Below, piece after piece: positions 30,625-41,299 of a stretch of DNA of 64,000 nt (position 1 is the first letter of the stretch; each line of letters begins with the position of its first letter). Below the pieces are notes generated by a model that saw only the letters and a program-made list of their open reading frames with translations, had not been told where the DNA came from and ran no database searches. This DNA is from Cordylochernes scorpioides (taxonomy: Eukaryota; Arthropoda; Arachnida; Pseudoscorpiones; Chernetidae). A program made the translations under genes and the position numbers. The DNA lies in the NCBI GenBank assembly GCA_030710605.1, contig CP092874.1, forward strand, positions 75,852,324-75,916,323. Direction: 5' to 3'.

Positions 30625-31935
30625 ATAGATAAAAATGATGCACTATACGGAGGCCTCCTGAAGAATACACCTTACCTAGTCCTGCAAGTTCAAGCCAGAC
30701 TTCAGTCTAATGGAATCTCATATAGAACTGCCAACACAACTGTTTATATGCTTCCAAACAAGGACAACGTGCAAAATCAAAGTGTTTTATTTACATCTGA
30801 TAACAAAGGTTTGTTTATCTTGGACTTTCTATTTTTACAAGTTAGAGAGTTTTATCAATCATATGTTTAATATTTATACAAGTGCAGTTCCATGAATACC
30901 TGGTCCATACTACAATCTTGATAAATCAGAAATTGGTTTGCCAAATATCAAGGAACAGGCTAAAATCAATGTTTAGTTGATTTCTGTTCCACCAGATGGC
31001 GCTCTGCCTACTGTGCTCCTGGTCAGAATATGCCATTTTTATTTTTAATATGAACACCTGACCCTTTTATTTATTCATTTTTTCTATTATTTTTTCACAT
31101 ATTTCATTTATAATTTTATTTTGTTTTTATCTCTCGCTATTAATTTGGTTGGATCAAATAAACTACGAGTCTATAGTCACACAGCAGGATGTCTGATTTA
31201 TCTGTAGTGAAACTAGAACCATATCACCTTTCCAAGAAAGCAGCCATTATCAATTCTTTGTAATTTTAAAAAACATGATACCATGACCTTGCTTGAAGAT
31301 AATTATTATTAGAATTTTTTTAGGGTTGATGAATTAGGGCGTTTCTATTGAAAACTTACTAAGAAATTTTGTTTCCGAGTCAAAATTTCGTAAACATTTA
31401 TCTCAACCATAATTTAAAATATCTTACAAAAATTACCTCTTAGTTGAAAAGCTTCAAACATTCCTTGTGCTTGGTAACAATCCGATGTCCATTCTACAGT
31501 TACCTCTTGCTCATTATATATCAGCCTTTATAAAATTAATGTATTATTAAACCTACAACTTTAACATGGCTGCGGTCTAATTGTCATTCTCCTGTTTTCT
31601 TGATATTTTAAAATGTTTTTTTTTTTCAATTTTATTAATCATTGTTGATGGTGTTTCTTGCTGTTCTAAATTTTGGGTGAGAAATTCTGCCCCTTTTAAA
31701 TTCCAAACATAATTTATTCTCAGTGTAAGAATATATATATTACTTATCACAAATAGGATTTACACAATCATTATAAATTTCAATTGGTATTTGACTTTTA
31801 TAACTTAAAATTTTTATCAACGCTTGTAATTTGTGCCAATCCATTTCAACAAAATAACGCATCTTATGTTTTCAAAGATCTCACTTTTAAAAAAATATTT
31901 ATAATCATATAATATATATTATATTTCTAAAATGT
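30625..31935. other. no recognised features
   Basis: AT-rich, with scattered short open frames and no conserved motif. A small inverted element may lie around 30915-31005 (AAATTGGTTTGCC ... ACCAGATGGCG), too weak to call. Confidence 0.4.
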
Positions 31936-32238
31936 GACAAAGGTCGGCTCTCCCGATAAAATAGACGTCAAAGCTAGACGCCATCTATTGACCGTCGCCT
32001 TAAACTAGCGGCCTCGGGTCGGTGACAAAGCCACAACACCAGCTTTGGCAAACTTAAAAGCGTCCACCTAGAGACCATGGTTTCGGGCTAATGACCCTCG
32101 TCATTTCAAGACGGACTTCAGTTTGCCAAAGCAGGTGTTGTGACTTTGTCACCGACCCGAGGCCGCTAGTTTGCGGCGACGGTCAATAGATGGCGTCTAG
32201 CTTTGACGTCTATTTTAACGGGAGAGGCGACCTTTGTC
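31936..32238. mobile_element. foldback element with ~117-bp arms
   Basis: The left arm (31936-32052) and right arm (32121-32238) are reverse complements nearly end to end; outermost sequence GACAAAGGTCG and CGACCTTTGTC. The arms are GC-rich (GCGGCCTCGGGTCGGTGAC) in an AT-rich region and separated by about 70 bp. No open frame. The diverged copy at 4560-4885 shows it is a dispersed family. Confidence 0.85.
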
Positions 32239-32340
32239 TTTTTATAACAATAACCTCCCGGCAAAATTTCTATCTATATTATTATTTTTATATATTAAAT
32301 ATTATATTTTTATTTGTTCTTGTTATGATATGAGATTATA

Positions 32341-33910
32341 CCTATATATTTGTCATCTAATCTTGGCAAAATATTTAAGGGATTAATTCACATCGGACTC
32401 TTAAATCATATCAATTCTAATAATCCTATGCATCCTGATCAGCACGGCTTCATACAAGCAAAGTCTACAATTTCTAACCTACAGGAAATAACTAAAATAA
32501 GTCTCCAAAGAAAGGAAACAGATGTTACGGCCTTGGTTGCTGTGGATATCAGCGGAGCATTCGACAACGCTTGGCATCCTGCATTCATTCAACAATTGGA
32601 CAAAGCAAACTTTCCAGCGCCACTAATTAAAATAATTATTTCATATCTCGAAGATCGAAAGGTAGAGCTAAGATACTTAAACTCAAAATGTACAAAAATG
32701 GTAAATAAGGGATGCCCTCAAGGTGGAATTATTTCTCCAATTCTTTGGAATATATTATTAAATGATTTCATTTCATCTTTTAGAGAAAATTTCGCAAAAG
32801 TCATAGCTTTTGCCGATGTTGTTTCATTTGTGGTTTGGGGCTCTAGCATCCAGGATCTTCAGTTCAAAATTGAAAAAAGTCAGAATAATATTAAAAATTG
32901 GTGTGAGAAGGTAGAACTCTCAATAAGTCCAAATAAAATAGGCATACTCTACCTACACAATTACCAAAAATTACCTATACAATTGAGGGTATAAATATTT
33001 AGCCATCAGAAACTATAAAGATTTTGGGAGTTATTTTTCGCAACCACAGACAAATAAATAAATTTGATTTTGGACCACACGTTGACAATATAATTAACAG
33101 GGCTATGAAATTTAAGAATGCGATATTTTCATTATGTGCACGTACTTGGGGAATTGATTCAAGGCGCAGATTGATTTTATACAAAGCGGTGATACGAACT
33201 ATGTTAAGCTATGCATCAAATATCTGGTTCCCTTTTATCAATGCAGCAAAGCGTTCAAAGTTGAATCCTATACAGTACCAAATTTTAATTAGGTGCATTC
33301 ATGCTTACAAAGTTCATCTTCTTAGATTACTCATATTCTAGCGAAAACTCCTATGCTGACCGACTACCTTGAATTATCACAAATTAGATAAAATAGGAAG
33401 AATTCTCTAACAGACCAAACACTAAATAAGCCCCTTTCAAATGAATTAGACCAATTATATATCAATACAAAATTCAGATTTTATCTTTCTCAAACTAATC
33501 CAAATTTCAATAATTTTTTTCCGAGAGATGTACCAAGCTTTATTGCTCCTGATAAATACACTACTTTGTTCTTCACAGGCAAAGGACCCTTTTTAAGTTT
33601 TATCTTTGACTTGAGAGTTATAAATGATCCAACATGTGAATGCTGTCTAGATGTTGAAACACCAAAGCATCTTTTGTTGGCTTGCCCTCTGACTAACCAA
33701 ATTGTACTTGCTTACTTTGAAATAATGCCAAATCATCTTTCTGTATATACTCAATCTTATGAACACTTTGGCAGGTTTAGAGCAATTTATACACATATTT
33801 ATAATTCACTACTAATTGATTGGGTAAATCATTAAAGATATATGTAAATAATTCTAATATAGCACAATAGTCTGATAGACTTCGTGCTTCTGTAATGATA
33901 AAATAAAAAA
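32341..33910 (+). mobile_element. R1-like LINE, 5'-truncated insertion
   Basis: A 13-bp target duplication ATATGAGATTATA at 32328-32340 and 33911-33923 bounds a 1,570-bp insertion ending in an A-rich tail. It starts within RT at a segment equivalent to RPISL.SNLSKIFE, so reverse transcription stopped early. It is in the same clade as the LINE at 9034-13658, but the proteins are clearly diverged. Confidence 0.88.
32344..33835 (+). pseudogene. R1-like RT and C-terminal zinc finger, broken
   Basis: The 32350-32994 frame has QHGFIQAKST, motif A VAVDISGAFDNAWH, motif B NKGCPQGGIISPILWN and a motif C reading AFADVVSF, where the second catalytic Asp of the expected ADD is Val. After a stop, 33024-33341 continues the thumb (HVDNIINRAMKFKNAIF, RPVLTY-like RTMLSYASNIW), and 33566-33835 carries the CCHC (CECCLDVETPKHLLLACP). 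Three frames are used, so it is dead. The Asp-to-Val change alone would inactivate it. Confidence 0.85.
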
Positions 33911-34232
33911 ATATGAGATTATAAATTAAAATATCAAACATTTATATAATGGTCAGGTCATATATACGCGCGCGCACACAACCCTTATATTTAAAATAAA
34001 ACAATCTGTGAAAAATTATCATATTTTGCATATATCTCATTTACATATTTCAGATTAATGTAAAAAAATGCTAAAATTAGCACAAATCAAGATGACATCT
34101 TCGACTACAGATATATTTATAGAAGTCTATGTGTCTTGATATATATTGCTACATTAGCTGTGTTTTGTCTCTTGGAATAGAGGGTTGGTTTGTTTTTACC
34201 TACTGCCCGCTTTATGCAAATATCCATTTATT

Positions 34233-34556
34233 AAATTCATTATTAAAGCTCTTAAGATCAATCCATTACATAATCAATCTCAAAAACTCAATAGAAATCA
34301 AAAAACAGCTTTAGCAAAACTAAGAAGTGGCCATATAAAAACCTTAAAATTTCAAAATGGACAAAAAACCTTCAATAACTGCTTGAAATGCAATAGTGCG
34401 GAAGCTTCTCCGGAACATAACATGCTCAGAACTGACAATAGAGGACCTATTTTCCAGGCCTATAACTACCATCGCAAAATTGGAGAGGAGTGGACTTTAG
34501 GAATTGGTTTAACCATGGAGATAAGCACCACCACCGCCTCATTATCAATCTGCTGA
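34233..34556 (+). pseudogene. LINE RNase H-tail fragment
   Basis: About 75 residues (RNQKTALAKLRSGHIKTLKF, then NNCLKCNSAEASPEH) resemble the C-terminal end of LINE ORF2 proteins of the I/Jockey type that carry RNase H: a RLR.GH segment followed by C..C and SPEH. Nothing upstream extends it. It overlaps no other element and probably derives from a heavily truncated insertion. Confidence 0.5.
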
Positions 34557-34620
34557 TTCCTTTGATGGTACACTTTGAAAGACAGTATTTACATTAATTA
34601 ATGTAAATATCTTATGTTTA

Positions 34621-35596
34621 TCTTCTTATATATAAAAGTCAATGTCTGTTTCGAGATAAACTCAAAAACTACTGCACCAATTGGTACCTAATTTTGCATG
34701 TCGCTTTTTATAAACCGGAGGAAAATTTTCGGCTTCACTTTGATTAGTATTTTTGGCTATTTATTTTTTTTTATTTGAAGATCATTTTTTTACACGGAGT
34801 AAATACGAGGCGAAGTAACAACACCAGGCCAATTAAGCGACCATTGAGCGTTCTGCATTTTTTTTTCAAGTTGCTTACGTAATTTATTTGAAATATCTTT
34901 TTATACGAGTGTTAATTTTTTACAAAAGTATTGATAGAGGATTTTATATTACTAAGTTATGGTAAGTGCACACAATGCAATTTTAGAAAGCTCTATAAAA
35001 TTAGTGTTACTGCATGTACATAATGCTTTCGTATTTTTTATTAATTTTTGTTCTGGCTCTTGTTTTTATTTATCTCTTTAAAAAATCGTTTAAAATACAG
35101 CCGCAGCCATTAGCAAACACATATGTTTGCCTAATTTCCATGTGCTCTTTTATTTTTTATAGAGAAATATTTTTTCGTGATAAAATTGTGAAAAACTTAT
35201 AAAATTACAAAATATTTACATGCCAGTATTTTGGATTAATTTTTTTATAAACCTAATTTTTCTTATTCTTACTGAGAAGATAGGCATCGCAGTCACTCAC
35301 TCAACTCAGGCAATTTCAAGGGTTAATGCGCTGGGGCGGTTAGGTGGAAAGCTGCCATCTATTTAAACTATATTAATTTTGAACAACTAAATGGATTGCA
35401 AAAAATAATTAAATCAAATACCTTAACCCTAATATAATACAATTTTTGACATCACACACACTTTTTGCCTATGGTTTATGTGTTACTTCCGTATTGCTAT
35501 TCTATGACACTTATACTATTTATTATTGATGTACTTTCAGTATGAAGAAAATTGTATTCGGGGGAATTCTCGGGCGAAGCCGGGTTATTTGTCTAG
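34621..35596 (+). mobile_element. Helitron-like non-autonomous element, copy A
   Basis: The 5' end is TCTTCTTATATATAAAAGTC next to host A, and the 3' end is TCTCGGGCGAAGCCGGG followed by CTAG next to host T (35597). This is the TC...CTRR, A^T arrangement of Helitrons with a short 3' hairpin. Copies B (49348-50302, reversed), C (62393 onward) and D (63107-63395, reversed) share both ends and internal AGTAAATACGAGGCGAAGTA. No Rep/helicase is encoded, so it depends on an autonomous partner. Confidence 0.75.
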
Positions 35597-35597
35597 T

Positions 35598-36129
35598 AAT
35601 ATACATATGTGAATAAAATATACAACAACAAAAAAAGCTTTTTTAAGACATTTTAATCTTATACAGATTCTCCAAGCACAGAAATGTAGGGAGGGTACTT
35701 ACAGCAATAACAATCATATTACAAGTAATCAGCAATGTAATTTACATTGTATCAAATGAGGGTGGAAAAGAAAGTAAGGGCATAGCATAAACTTATATAC
35801 AAGCAGATATTTTCTTGAAGAACAATAATTAGTAGAATTGACATAAATATACATAATTACCAGATATCTTCATAGTTTTATTCATGGATGGATCATGGGT
35901 AGAAGGTTGTCTAAAGTTGAAATATAAAGTCTTAGGAGTTAATTAATTTGTTCATTCACCCAGTTGTGTGTTATGAATAAAATAAATATAAAATACACAT
36001 AACGTCATTTTATATATAATGCTATACTAACCCCTCTCATATATATATAATCTTATTTTAACATCAAATATTTATTAAATAATGCTTCATAGGGAGTATA
36101 GTTATAATTTCAACAAGATTTAGTTCCTG
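35598..36129. other. no recognised features
   Basis: AT-rich with no conserved frame or repeat copy elsewhere in the window. Confidence 0.4.
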
Positions 36130-36340
36130 TTCATAATGCTAAGCCAAAACCTAATTAGAGACGAATGTTCAGGAGTTCACAAAAGAAGGGTCCTCTTAAA
36201 CCCGAGATTTAAACCTCCTTAACTACAGTTTGTGGGAATATTTAAAGGAGAAGGTGTGTCTAAAAGATATTAAAATTTGGATCAATTGTAATCAACATTT
36301 TTGAAGATCATTAAAAAATATTAGAAACCCTTGGCGCCAT
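36130..36340 (+). pseudogene. relic of a maT-type transposase
   Basis: Degenerate sequence resembling the C-terminal part of the transposase at 36975-38012: ATTTAAACCTCCTTAACTAC aligns with the SPDLNPLDYSFW codons, and GGAGAAGGTGTG with EEKV. It is much older than the intact copy only 600 bp away, so the family has been active more than once here. Confidence 0.65.
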
Positions 36341-36840
36341 CGTTCAGACGACATATATTTCCGTATAATCTTATAGAATTATAGTTATAAAGATGTAAGC
36401 TCTGAAAAATTAAAAGTAGGATATGGAATTTTATAATCAAACTATAAATATAATTATGAAGCTATACAACAAGACGTGTCGAATCTTAACCGATTTATAA
36501 TTCACTAAAGTCGTATCAACTTAATGACTTTTGCACTCAATATGACTCTCTAGTCGCAAAATCAAACATTTTCATAATATTGTAGCAAAGTATTTATTAT
36601 TTTATTAAAAGAATATCATTTTTTATGTTTATATTTTGCTACTCTGTTGGTTGATGTTATAATTACTGTAAAAGAAATGAAACAATCTTTAAAAAATATA
36701 TATTACAATATTATCAGCATTACTACTTTCATTTCTTATTACTAACCAGCCAGTCCTGAACATCTATTGAATTGTATCAAATCCTCTCTAAAAATGACCT
36801 CTGGGAAAACCCCAGGACCACTTAGTCTAGCCATATATAT

Positions 36841-38114
36841 TGTTACAAAACCAAATCAGCGATAAAATTTTTAATTTGACCGCGTGAAGTATTCAAAATT
36901 CAGTAGTTATTATTTGAAAATCTCGTGCACACGTGTTTAGAAAAAAATCGGAATATATTTGTTTTTTTTTTATAATGGATTGGGGTGTTAAAGAAAACCG
37001 TATAGCTGTAATAGCCTTACACAGGGTAGGCCTAAATCCTTCATCCATTTTTAAACTTTTACAAAATTTAAATATTACGCGTCAATTTTTTTATCGAACC
37101 ATTGAAAGGTTCAACAAGGCTGGCACTATTAATAACCTTGAAAGATCTGATCGACTGCGCGTGCAACGAACGCAAGCAGCTATAAAAGCCATTCGCGAAA
37201 GAATTCGTCGAAATCCACGCCGCAAACAAAATATCTTTGCAAATCAGATGAATTTAGCTCCAAGAATCGCTTCCAGGATAATCAACGAAGACCTTGGACT
37301 GAGAGCTTTCAAACGACGCATAGGTCATTTGATAACCCCTCCTCTTAGAGATATTAGATGGGTTAGATCAAAAATGTTGTTGGCGCGGCATGATGGTCGG
37401 TGGCATGAGAGAATCCTTTTCACAGACGAGAAATTTTTCACTGTCAAGGAAAGGATTAATCGTCATAATGATAGGATATATTCTCGTAGCTCTCTAGAAG
37501 CTTCTTTGAAGTCAGAAGACTTGAAAAAATCACCATCCTTCTTCTATCATGGTTTGGTGGGAGTTAGCTACCAAGGTGTAACAGATCTCCACTTCTGTGC
37601 CAAAGGGGTAAAAACTACAGCTAAAAACTACCAAGAAGATATTTTGGAACAAATAGTAAAGCCTCTGAATACAAAAATGTTTAAGGGTGAACATTTGATA
37701 TTTCAACAATATTCAGATCCTGCTCACAAAGCTAAGTCAACTCAACAATTGTTGGATACGAATGTTCCGGAGTTCATAAAGGCCAATGAATGGCCCTCTG
37801 GAAGCCCTGATTTAAACCCCCTTGATTACAGTTTCTGGGCATATTTAGAGGAGAAGGTGTGCTCTAAAATATATCATAATTTGGATCAATTTAAATCAGC
37901 ATTGGTGAGAGCAATGAAAGAAATACCCTTAGAAAAGGTGCGTGCCGCCATAGATCAGTGGCTCGAACGTTTGAGATCCTGTGTCAAAAATAAGGGAAGA
38001 CATTTTGAATGATTGTACATATTTAAAATCTATGTCCTATTGGCTAATAAAATATGTATTTATATTTCATTAGTTTTTGTTCTTAATCATTTAATTTATA
38101 AATTGTTTGTAACA
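36841..38114 (+). mobile_element. maT-type (DD37D) transposon
   Basis: An intact-length transposase frame (36975-38012) flanked by short inverted TGTTACAAA (36841) and TTTGTAACA (38106-38114). I could not see a clear TA duplication, so the outer limits are provisional. Confidence 0.55.
36975..38012 (+). CDS. maT-type transposase, open but with an altered catalytic residue
   Basis: 345 residues from the ATG at 36975; an upstream in-frame ATG at 36933 adds 14 residues unlike the family. The N-terminal helix-turn-helix (MDWGVKENRIAVIALHRVG, ITRQFFYRTIERF) and RRNPRRKQ linker precede the catalytic core. The first Asp is in LFTDEKFFTV. The second site reads FQQYSDPAHKA where the family has QQDSAPAHKA, so the second catalytic Asp is Tyr. 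The last is SPDLNPLDYSFW, 37 residues after the altered position (D37D spacing). The frame is open throughout, suggesting a young copy, but the enzyme is probably inactive. Confidence 0.88.
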   Translation: MDWGVKENRIAVIALHRVGLNPSSIFKLLQNLNITRQFFYRTIERFNKAGTINNLERSDRLRVQRTQAAIKAIRERIRRNPRRKQNIFANQMNLAPRIASRIINEDLGLRAFKRRIGHLITPPLRDIRWVRSKMLLARHDGRWHERILFTDEKFFTVKERINRHNDRIYSRSSLEASLKSEDLKKSPSFFYHGLVGVSYQGVTDLHFCAKGVKTTAKNYQEDILEQIVKPLNTKMFKGEHLIFQQYSDPAHKAKSTQQLLDTNVPEFIKANEWPSGSPDLNPLDYSFWAYLEEKVCSKIYHNLDQFKSALVRAMKEIPLEKVRAAIDQWLERLRSCVKNKGRHFE

Positions 38115-38990
38115 GAATTTATGACTAGACTGTGTATAATAGAAAAGCTGAGACAATAGGACCTAATGGAGATCGTTTAAACGACTTGAGAAAAAAGCAA
38201 CAACAACAACACTTTCATTTCTTTTATATAATATAAAATCCATATACAACACACTATTTAAATATGTTTATATAGATACTATTAAAATTTATTAAACGAA
38301 AACAAATTATCAATAAAATATAAAGAAAAATTACACAATTCAAACATCAAATTCATAGATGTAGTTAATCTTTCACAGCTATTATACATTCTGGTTGAAT
38401 TTTGGTGTTCAATATCCTCGGTCATCTTTGTTAATGTCTCTCATTTAGGCTTGTTGCAGGACATTAGCAGGGTTGTTAGGACAATCCCAACCATGACGTG
38501 AGGGTAATGGGCTTTCTAATAGCCCCCGCGGTGGGTTTTAATTAAAACATCCTTCTGCTCTGCCCCAGAAATAAAAAAGGAGCTCCAGGTGCACAGCAAC
38601 GCTGGCAGGGGGTCAACAAAGTGTGCCATTAAAGAACAATTTGGCAACTCTGCAGAATCGCAAGCAGACGCGAAAATTGGCTTTTTTTTTCTTTTTGTTA
38701 AATTCATTTTAATATAGGTGGGTAAAGCGTAGCAATTTGGCTAAAGTTTACAATATATGTTTTTAAAATGCTGAGGCTCTAAAATGATGTTAGTAAATTA
38801 ATGTGTGTGTTATATTATTTACTCTATTTATAATATATAATTTAAAAACCTCTTTATAATATATTTTATTTACGTTTTGAAAATATTAATATTATTAATA
38901 GTAGGCTATATAAATGTGGTTTTACATTCTCTCTGTATTTTTGTTTCTCTCCATTTTTGTATAAAATATGTAGATTGCTTCTCAGAGCCA
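38115..38990. other. mostly unassigned; GC-richer block at 38480-38710
   Basis: The block (GGCAGGGGGTCAACAAAG, TCGCAAGCAGACGCGAAAA) stands out against AT-rich flanks and could be a 5' UTR of a mobile element or a truncated insertion. No frame, repeat copy or RNA gene could be supported. Confidence 0.35.
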
Positions 38991-38994
38991 TAAA

Positions 38995-39130
38995 TGTGGC
39001 GCATGCGCAGTTCATTTACTTTTTGCTACCGTTCATACTATTGACTGGAGTTGAGGTCACACAGATGCACCGATTGGCGGGATGATACACTTTTTGATGC
39101 TGATTGGTCAGAAGGACCCATGCGCGAGTT
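38995..39130. promoter_or_regulatory. promoter-like cluster: NRF1-type palindrome and inverted CCAAT boxes
   Basis: GCGCATGCGC (38999-39008) is a perfect NRF1-type palindrome. Inverted CCAAT boxes follow at 39073-39077 (CGATTGGCGG) and 39103-39107 (CTGATTGGTCAG). The spacing resembles a TATA-less promoter. No gene adjoins on either side, so it may be the promoter of a decayed element. Motifs are seen; function is inferred. Confidence 0.35.
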
Positions 39131-39507
39131 TCCTGGCTGAGTGTTTTTAGGCAGAAGAACATTAACATAATTGTATGAAAAAGTGAAAGTTGTATAAGCT
39201 TATGATTTTGCTTTGTTTTAAAAATGAATCGACATTGGTTCCATATGTTTGAATTGAATATTACACTTTAGTTCTATATATTTTATTGCTTAAAAAGGAA
39301 CACAACAAAACAAAAAATAAACTACAATTGCAAATGATTTGATAACTAACAAAAAAATAATATCATAAATTATGATGATAAAAAAATTGAATATGTCTGC
39401 CAGAAAAATGCTTCTATGAATTAAAAAAAAAAAAGAGAATAATTTCAAAATTATCATATAAACTTCAAACAATACTTTTTTTCCACATTAGAGTTAACTT
39501 AAAACAA

Positions 39508-39617
39508 ATAGTTTTGTTTTTAAAGTCAAACTTTAAACGTTAAAAGATGCCTGTAACAAAGAAATCAGGCTAGACCTTTGTTACAGGCATCTTTTAACGT
39601 TTAAAAACAAAAAACTA
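39508..39617. repeat. long near-perfect hairpin, probable MITE
   Basis: Arms 39535-39561 and 39576-39602 are perfectly complementary over 27 bp around a 14-nt loop (arm core GATGCCTGTAACAAAG). The arms extend outward (ATAGTTTTGTTTTTAAA) apart from a 10-nt insertion in the left arm. Confidence 0.75.
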
Positions 39618-39884
39618 TCGGAATATAAATAATACTTCAGGATATAGAGTATATGATATAGAAAGATTTTAAATTCGTAGAATCATTCTCAAAATGCCCC
39701 ATCCCCTTTAACATACAGTTCTGTAGCGGTGGCAGAGGAGTCATTGTACAGTGTTATGTATATATTTATATAATTATCATTTTTAACATACATATTCTTA
39801 ATATTACGAACCTAAAAATATGTCCAGAAGCACGTCTGTAACCATGTCAGTAACCACAAAAATTGCAAGCTGTGGGTCACAGCT

Positions 39885-40026
39885 CTCATATTTTTTATGT
39901 TTATATTTTGCTACTCTGTAAATTTCCCTCATTGCTTATCTTTTGTTTATCATTCATAGTTGTTTCTTGCCTTAAATAAATTGATGTGTCATCCTGAAAT
40001 TTGTATTTCTTAATTTTCCACGTGGC
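39885..40026 (+). repeat. truncated LTR, same family as 40928-41104
   Basis: Shares TTTTTTATGTTTATATTTTG, CTTATCTTTTGTTTATCA, AAATAAATTG and the end TTTTCCACGTGGCA with the solo LTR. The 5' part is missing. Smaller pieces of the family lie near 36585-36650 and 59620-59690. Confidence 0.75.
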
Positions 40027-40054
40027 AATATATTTATATTTATTATAACAATAT

Positions 40055-40590
40055 TGTCGCGTATACCTACAACCTCCGCCTATAGATGGCGCTTTCGCCT
40101 ATTTCTGGTATGCAACTTGTGTGGGAATCGCCGACTGCTGTATTCCTGTTTCCTGGAGCAAATAGTTGTAAATAGATGTTCCTATTGGCTCTGGATTGTA
40201 AATAATTGTAAATACCCGTTGAATGTTATTCTAGTTATAGTTAATGGTTGTAGAAGTGACAATAAAAGGAGGAGTGATAGAAGCCTTGTGCGGTTGCTGT
40301 CATGACTCTCTCTCTCGCCAACATCGATGCTGCTATTCTTCTGGTAAGTCTCTCGTGTTCCCCCACCAGTGGTAAGGCCGAGAGATACTGCCAGAGGAAA
40401 GGAGTTCTACTTGAGCAGTGGTTCTCGGACGTCTTTGGGTGCTCTGCAGGGTAGAGCTGCAACGCGAGCCCGGGTAGGTGAACCACGAAGAAAGAAGCGG
40501 CGTAGTCGCAAAGAACCGCAAAGGGGTCACGCGATATTGAAGTATTTGCGCCTATTACAGAGGGAACAAACAAAACATAAAAACTGAAAC
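40055..40590 (+). other. possible LTR and leader of a decayed LTR element
   Basis: 40055-40323 runs TGTCGCGTATACC to GCCAACA with AATAAA at 40261, so it could be an LTR, but there is no second copy in the window. The GC-richer sequence to 40590 holds a 72-codon frame with no recognisable domain. Evidence is weak. Confidence 0.25.
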
Positions 40591-40927
40591 TTAGGATTAA
40601 ATATTTACTGATGTACATGTATCAAGTGACAGAGTTCATAAAATCTGTATAAACAAAGTGGTTGATGTAAGACAGTTAAATCATTCTGATTTGGTAACAA
40701 TCGATGTCTCACTTCTGCAAAGTTTAGTTTAGACATTCTTTGATAAGGTAGAGAGCAGTTTTCCGCAGGAACAATTTGGGAAAACTTTGCTCTCTTTTGA
40801 GCTCTTTTATTCACAGAGGATTCACCAGATGTTCCAAAACATCGTCTGGATAATTTTAACTGTATATTTTACTTCTTTAGAACAGAAGGGAAGGTCTGTT
40901 ACACACTTAGGTTTTAAACAATAATAT

Positions 40928-41104
40928 TGTAACAAGTATTTATTATTTTATTAGCAGAGTATTATTTTTTATGTTTATATTTTGCTATACTCTGTACACT
41001 TTCCTCTTTTTCTTATCTTTTGTTTATCACTCATAGTTTGTTCTTGCCTGAAATAAATTGTTGTCTCATCCCGAAGTTGGTCTTCCCTAATTTTCCACGT
41101 GGCA
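40928..41104 (+). mobile_element. solo LTR
   Basis: 177 bp from TGTAACAAG to CACGTGGCA with a 4-bp duplication ATAT on both sides (40924-40927 and 41105-41108) and an internal AATAAA. The duplication shows a complete element inserted here and later recombined between its LTRs. Confidence 0.82.
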
Positions 41105-41299
41105 ATATTTAGAGAGCCAAAAATGATATATACCTATATTTTCGAATGAGAAAAACGTTCTACCAGATGATTTAATACGAATTTCCAAAAAATGCGCTAA
41201 CAACAAAATAATACACTATTGCTATTAAATTTCTACACATGAAAGAGGTACACGAGAAAATTTACGAGAGATGTATATCTTTTTTTAAATATTCAAATA

